A DNA stretch of 29,314 nucleotides from a virus. The notes beneath the pieces were generated by a model. That model made no database searches. It saw only the letters and a list, made by a program, of their open reading frames with translations, and was not told where the DNA came from. Position 1 is the first letter of the stretch. Every line of letters begins with the position of its first letter. Location of the stretch: the IMG/VR virus record IMGVR_UViG_3300028008_000076, positions 1-29,314 of that record; one strand, given 5' to 3'. Both the position numbers and the translations under genes were made by a program. Below are positions 25,471 to 29,314 of the stretch, piece by piece.

Positions 25471-27639
25471 CTACGCAGAGCATCCACCACCCGCACAGTC
25501 GAACATTGAGTTCTCTGGTTTCTTAACAATATTAACTTTTGCATTATCAGAAGCTGATAGTTTCTTATTCTTACCTAATTTGGATTCGGTTCTGGTATAA
25601 TAAGCACCAGTCTTAAGTCCGTTTTTCCAAGCGAATACTAAAGCACTAGATATCTTACTGTATTTAGCATCTCTATGATAAACATTCATACTTTGGGATT
25701 GGTCTACGAATTTATTTCTAATAATAGCCAAATCTAACAAAACTTTTTGTGGTATTTCCCAAACTGTTTTATATCTATACCTAATATCTTGTGGTATTTC
25801 TTGTATTTCTTGCACACTACCTTCATTTGCGATAATTTGGTCTCTAATATCTGCTGTCCAAAGACCTAATTCATCTAATTCTCTAGCTAAGTATTTATTT
25901 ACCACAATAAACTCACCATCACCAACCATTCTTGTGAATATATTAGATGTTACAGGTTCAAAACATTCAAAAGAACCTAAAAGTATAGCACTTGATGCCG
26001 TAGGCATTAAACCAATTAAAAGAGAATTTCTCATAGGAATTGGTACACCTTTTTCCATTGGAGACCATCCATCAACATATGTTTCACCTTTAGAATACTT
26101 AGAACCTTCCCATGCTGGGTAGTTTTTACCTTCTTCCATGGCTAATTCCATACTTTCTTCAACAGCAGCCTTATACATTGTTTCAAATATGTCATGATTC
26201 CATTGTTTAGCCTCTTCACTTTCAAAAGAAATCTTTTTCTTAGCAAAGAAATCTGCTAAACCAGCAACACCGACAGCAATTGCTCTTTGGTCTTCACCAG
26301 CTTTCTTACTCCAATCATCTGACCATTTATTATTATCAATAACTTTATTTAATGCTCTTACTAAAACCTTAACAGATTTAGCAATACTCTTTAAAGAATC
26401 ATGTTCAGCTAAATTAACTGATGCAAGTGTACATTGAGGTGTATACCCTGGTAAACTTGCTTGCATGATTTCAATACATAAATTACTTTGGTTGATAATA
26501 CCGATATTATCTTGCATATTAATTTTATTAGCATTGTCTTTAAAGAAAACGTATGGTGTTCCACTCTCTACTTGAGAGCGAATAATAGAATCCCAAATCT
26601 TTTTAGGGTCAACTTCTTCACCCAACCCTAACATTACTGCTTCATTATAAACTTCTTTAAATTCTTCACCATGAATTTCATAAAATGGTTTTAATCCCGC
26701 TTTTTTAATGTCGTTAGGACAAAATAAGTAGTATTTATTACCATTTATTAAAGCATTCATGAATACATCATCTATGGTTACAGCAGTAAATAAATCTCTA
26801 GCTCTATTTAATTCTTCACCAATAGGTAGTCTTAACTCTAAGAATGGTAAAATATCTTTATGCCATGTCGATAGATATAAAGCACAACTACCTGACCTAT
26901 TACCTTGCTTAAAGAATCTCATTTTAGATTGTACCATATCTGCAAATCTAACAACACCACCAGCATAACCTTTAAAACTACTTACCATGCTCTTAGAGCT
27001 CCTAAGTCTATCAATACAAAGACCAATACCAGAACCTTCTTTAGAACCATGAGCAATCTTATCTAGAGTAGCGTTAATACCTTCAATACTATCATCCATT
27101 AATGTAGTTAAATTACAACTAATTAAACCATTTCTACCTTCAATACCAGAGTTTGATAAAATAGGTGTAGCAAAATTAACTTTTTTTTCGTATAGTTCAT
27201 TAAGTAACTTTCTTCTTTCTTTAAAAGAATCTGGATATAAATGGTTTGCCACTCTACCGTGCATCATAGAGGGGATTTCAATAGGTTTTTTATCTTGATT
27301 TTTTTGGGAGTATTTTGTTAAAAATGTAGAAGCAGCAAAAGAGTCAAATTTTTCATCAACTTCTTTTGTTTCCACTTCAAGTATCTTAGCTTGTCTAGAG
27401 ATAAGTATTCTACCACCCAATATAGCGTAATCTGGATGTTCAATCTGTAAATCAGCAGATTGGAACGCTATAATCTCATCGATATCTGTAGCGGTCATCT
27501 CATCCTTAATATGTGGGACAACTTTTTGAAACAATTTATCAGCCTTAATATTTAAATCTTTAGATTGTTGTTTAATCCTAGTCAATATTTTATTAGGCAT
27601 AAACGATTGTTTCGAGCCATCTCTTTTTATAATTTTCAT
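25471..27639 (-). CDS. nrdA: Class Ia ribonucleotide reductase, large (alpha) subunit
   Basis: Reduces ribonucleoside diphosphates to deoxyribonucleotides with NrdB, supplying phage DNA synthesis. Residues 1-90 are an ATP-cone (KIIKRDGSKQSFMPNKI ... YAILGGRILISRQA), so allosteric activity control is likely kept. All key residues are seen: C175 (LISCNLTTL), N386-C388-E390 (NLCIE), C403 (PQCTLASVNL), Y680-Y681 (GAYYTRT) and the C-terminal pair C715/C720 in CAGGGC, which relays electrons from thioredoxin or glutaredoxin. There is no intein and no split, and 722 residues is a normal length. The ATG at 27639 follows AAAAAAAATAAATTT; stop TAG. It lies 29 bases after nrdB and is followed by a terminator. 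Confidence 0.96.
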   Translation of the reverse strand: MKIIKRDGSKQSFMPNKILTRIKQQSKDLNIKADKLFQKVVPHIKDEMTATDIDEIIAFQSADLQIEHPDYAILGGRILISRQAKILEVETKEVDEKFDSFAASTFLTKYSQKNQDKKPIEIPSMMHGRVANHLYPDSFKERRKLLNELYEKKVNFATPILSNSGIEGRNGLISCNLTTLMDDSIEGINATLDKIAHGSKEGSGIGLCIDRLRSSKSMVSSFKGYAGGVVRFADMVQSKMRFFKQGNRSGSCALYLSTWHKDILPFLELRLPIGEELNRARDLFTAVTIDDVFMNALINGNKYYLFCPNDIKKAGLKPFYEIHGEEFKEVYNEAVMLGLGEEVDPKKIWDSIIRSQVESGTPYVFFKDNANKINMQDNIGIINQSNLCIEIMQASLPGYTPQCTLASVNLAEHDSLKSIAKSVKVLVRALNKVIDNNKWSDDWSKKAGEDQRAIAVGVAGLADFFAKKKISFESEEAKQWNHDIFETMYKAAVEESMELAMEEGKNYPAWEGSKYSKGETYVDGWSPMEKGVPIPMRNSLLIGLMPTASSAILLGSFECFEPVTSNIFTRMVGDGEFIVVNKYLARELDELGLWTADIRDQIIANEGSVQEIQEIPQDIRYRYKTVWEIPQKVLLDLAIIRNKFVDQSQSMNVYHRDAKYSKISSALVFAWKNGLKTGAYYTRTESKLGKNKKLSASDNAKVNIVKKPENSMFDCAGGGCSA

Positions 27640-27668
27640 AAATTTATTTTTTTTGTATTAGTTACTAA

Positions 27669-28628
27669 TTAAAAATCTGCATCATCAAAAATACCTACAT
27701 TACTAGTAGGGATATCAACTCTAGTGTATCCACCACCAGTTCTTCTTTCGAAGAAATTGTTTTTAGATGATAACCCAATCTTTTTCATAAAATCAAGTGG
27801 GTTTTTAGTTTTAAATTCTGTTTCACCAACAAAATCATTTAAAACAACATCAGTTACGAATTCAACATACTCAACCATCATTTCTTTTGTCATACCTTGT
27901 AAACCGTCTGGTAGACTTTCCTCAACAAATTTCTTTTCAGTATCAAAACAAGAAAGAATTACCTCTCTTATTCTATCTTCAGATGGTTTATATTCATCCT
28001 TAATATAGTTTTTAAACATTTGTACTGCGAATTCATAATGAAATGATTCATCTCTAAGGATAAGTTCATTCATTTCAGCTAATCCTGGCATCTTGTTTCT
28101 GCTTCTAAACCAGAATACCCCAGCAAAAACTGATGAAAATGCAATACCCTCAACGCAAGCAAAAGCGATTAGTTTTTCAACAAATGTACCATTATTTAAC
28201 CAATTCTCAGCCCAAGCTGCTTTAGATTTAACCGCATCGTTTGTTAACATTGAATTAAATAAGTCTGATTTTTCATTAGGGTCTTTAATATATGTGTCAA
28301 TTAATAATGAGTATCCATTAGCGTGTACTTGTTCCATGAACATCTGGTGGTTATAATAATATTTAGCTTCTGCTATTTCAACATTATCAATAACGTTATC
28401 ACATAGGTTGTCAATAACTAACCCATCCGATATTGTAAAAAATGCTAAGATGTTTTTTAAATAAAACTTCTCGTCATCGTTTAATGATTCGTAATCATCT
28501 TGAGCTAAATTAACTTCTTCAGCTACCCAAGTTTGTTTTTCAGCTGCCTTGTAGGCATCCCATAAGTCTTGGTTCTTAATTGGGAAGATAGAATATCTTT
28601 TTTCTGTGTCTGAATTTTTTAAATACAT
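27669..28628 (-). CDS. nrdB: Class Ia ribonucleotide reductase, small (beta) subunit
   Basis: Carries the di-iron site and tyrosyl radical used by NrdA. The ligands line up with the class I set: D44 (EEVNLAQD), E99 and H102 (MEQVH), E160 (CVEG), E194 and H197 (RDESFH). The radical Tyr is present as Y106, four residues after H102. The C-terminus ends GIFDDADF, the flexible acidic tail expected to dock on NrdA. The length of 319 residues is slightly short but complete. It lies 21 bases after the helicase gene and 29 before nrdA, in the order nrdB-nrdA. The ATG at 28628 is preceded by a run of A. Confidence 0.96.
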   Translation of the reverse strand: MYLKNSDTEKRYSIFPIKNQDLWDAYKAAEKQTWVAEEVNLAQDDYESLNDDEKFYLKNILAFFTISDGLVIDNLCDNVIDNVEIAEAKYYYNHQMFMEQVHANGYSLLIDTYIKDPNEKSDLFNSMLTNDAVKSKAAWAENWLNNGTFVEKLIAFACVEGIAFSSVFAGVFWFRSRNKMPGLAEMNELILRDESFHYEFAVQMFKNYIKDEYKPSEDRIREVILSCFDTEKKFVEESLPDGLQGMTKEMMVEYVEFVTDVVLNDFVGETEFKTKNPLDFMKKIGLSSKNNFFERRTGGGYTRVDIPTSNVGIFDDADF

Positions 28629-28649
28629 ATTTTTTTTAAAAATTAAAAT

Positions 28650-29314
28650 TTAATTATTATTTTCTGTGTCGCCACTTTGTCTATTAAGCATTGCTAATCT
28701 CATAGTGTTTGCTCTTTCATTTTCTCTCTTTTCTTTCATTTCATTGGTTTGTAAGAATGTCATACCTTGGTCTCCACCTTCGGTCATGTCAATCTTTATT
28801 CTACCATTATCAAAAACAATATCTTCGAATACAATACCATCCTTACCAAATCTAGATTTAAGAATAGCCATATTAGCATGACCACTTTCTTTTTGGTCTA
28901 ATGACTTAGCAATAGAAACAATGAAGTGTCCAATTTGACCCTTTTTGATAGAACCACCAATCATTGTTGAGTCAACTGTTTCGGCATTAATAGCACTCCT
29001 ATTACCTTGTACCGCTGTCCATCCAGCAAGATTTAATTCAGCTAACATAGTTTCAAATTGTCTCATAACATTACCTTCACCACTCCACTCATCATTAAAT
29101 GATTTTGTTGGTACAACACAATCAATATAATCAACCAACACAATATCTGGTCTAAAACCTTGTGAAATTAATTTTTTAATATATTGCTTTATGTGTGGTA
29201 TTGTAGTACCATCACTTGGGAACTTTTTCAACTTAATAACACCTGGTTGTTCTTTCCTTCGTTTAGCGATATCAAAAACATAATCACTATTCTCAGATAA
29301 ATCATTAAGTGTTA
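28650..29314 (-). CDS. Replicative DnaB-family helicase (T4 gp41-like), C-terminal part
   Basis: The frame is open to the right edge, so the N-terminal and Walker A parts are outside the window; the TTG at 29231 is not a real start. Visible: VIKLKKFPSDGTTIPHIKQY, matching the gp41 segment before Walker B; then VLVDYID (Walker B-like); AGWTAVQGNRSAINAETVDS, the DnaB glutamine sensor with Q-x-N-R; then MIGGSIKKGQIGHFIVSIAK, and KSRFGKDG, where the Arg is the probable finger acting in trans. DnaB-type helicases unwind the replication fork as hexamers. The C-terminal 35 residues are charged and polar. It is followed by nrdB, so replication and deoxynucleotide synthesis genes lie together. Confidence 0.93.
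   Translation of the reverse strand, partial: TLNDLSENSDYVFDIAKRRKEQPGVIKLKKFPSDGTTIPHIKQYIKKLISQGFRPDIVLVDYIDCVVPTKSFNDEWSGEGNVMRQFETMLAELNLAGWTAVQGNRSAINAETVDSTMIGGSIKKGQIGHFIVSIAKSLDQKESGHANMAILKSRFGKDGIVFEDIVFDNGRIKIDMTEGGDQGMTFLQTNEMKEKRENERANTMRLAMLNRQSGDTENNN

Noticed and set aside
25471-27639. Intein or intron in nrdA
   Set aside because: Phage nrdA genes often host such elements, but the protein is continuous, of normal length, and all catalytic motifs are in order.
28650-29231. Helicase fragment as a complete 193-residue gene
   Set aside because: The apparent first codon is TTG and the frame continues without a stop to the right edge with gp41-like sequence, so this is a truncated longer gene.

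Overview
The window is a piece of a large, AT-rich, T4-like contractile-tailed phage (myovirus) genome, probably infecting a member of the Bacteroidota. The myovirus call rests on a gp25-like baseplate wedge protein, a gp6/Baseplate_J-like wedge protein and a P2 gpI-like segment, next to phage class Ia ribonucleotide reductase subunits and a DnaB/gp41-type helicase. The host inference rests on SprB-type repeats, Ig-like and PA14-like domains of the kind common in Bacteroidota surface proteins, and on A-rich gene leaders that mostly lack a Shine-Dalgarno sequence. No exact phage can be named from the sequence alone. No tRNA, CRISPR array, integrase or insertion sequence was seen.

Layout, read in the direction of transcription (almost everything is on the minus strand, so from right to left). 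(1) Positions 29314-25471 hold replication and nucleotide metabolism: the 3' part of the replicative helicase gene, then nrdB and nrdA, ending at a probable intrinsic terminator (25421-25448). (2) Positions 25355-21412 hold the start of the baseplate module: gene 25-like and gene 6-like. They are separated by a free-standing homing endonuclease gene on the plus strand (23335-24960) with four DUF723-type zinc-ribbon-like repeats and a Vsr/EDxHD-like nuclease domain. (3) Positions 21349-12740 hold a small membrane protein with an Asp11 tract, a 1328-residue mosaic protein (carboxypeptidase-regulatory-like domain, hydrophobic pair, Cys-rich region, SprB-like repeats) and four unrecognised structural-type genes, several coupled by 1-17 base overlaps. 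(4) Positions 12735-1 hold a gpI-like baseplate protein with a long Cys-rich C-terminus, then a run of beta-rich, Cys-rich or Thr/Asn/Gly-rich proteins that look like baseplate periphery, tail-fibre and receptor-binding components. The run ends in two genes sharing a tail-collar-like N-terminal motif; the second is cut by the window edge.

The genes fit two jobs. The right end makes deoxynucleotides and unwinds DNA during replication. The rest builds the baseplate and host-contacting appendages, in the order gpW/gp25, gpJ/gp6, then gpI-like, as in P2-type and many other contractile-tail clusters. Genes are tightly packed and no gap exceeds about 115 bases. The points most worth a second look are the mosaic 1328-residue protein with its small membrane neighbour, the Cys-rich module shared by the adjacent 914- and 203-residue proteins, and the endonuclease that breaks the gp25-gp6 synteny.
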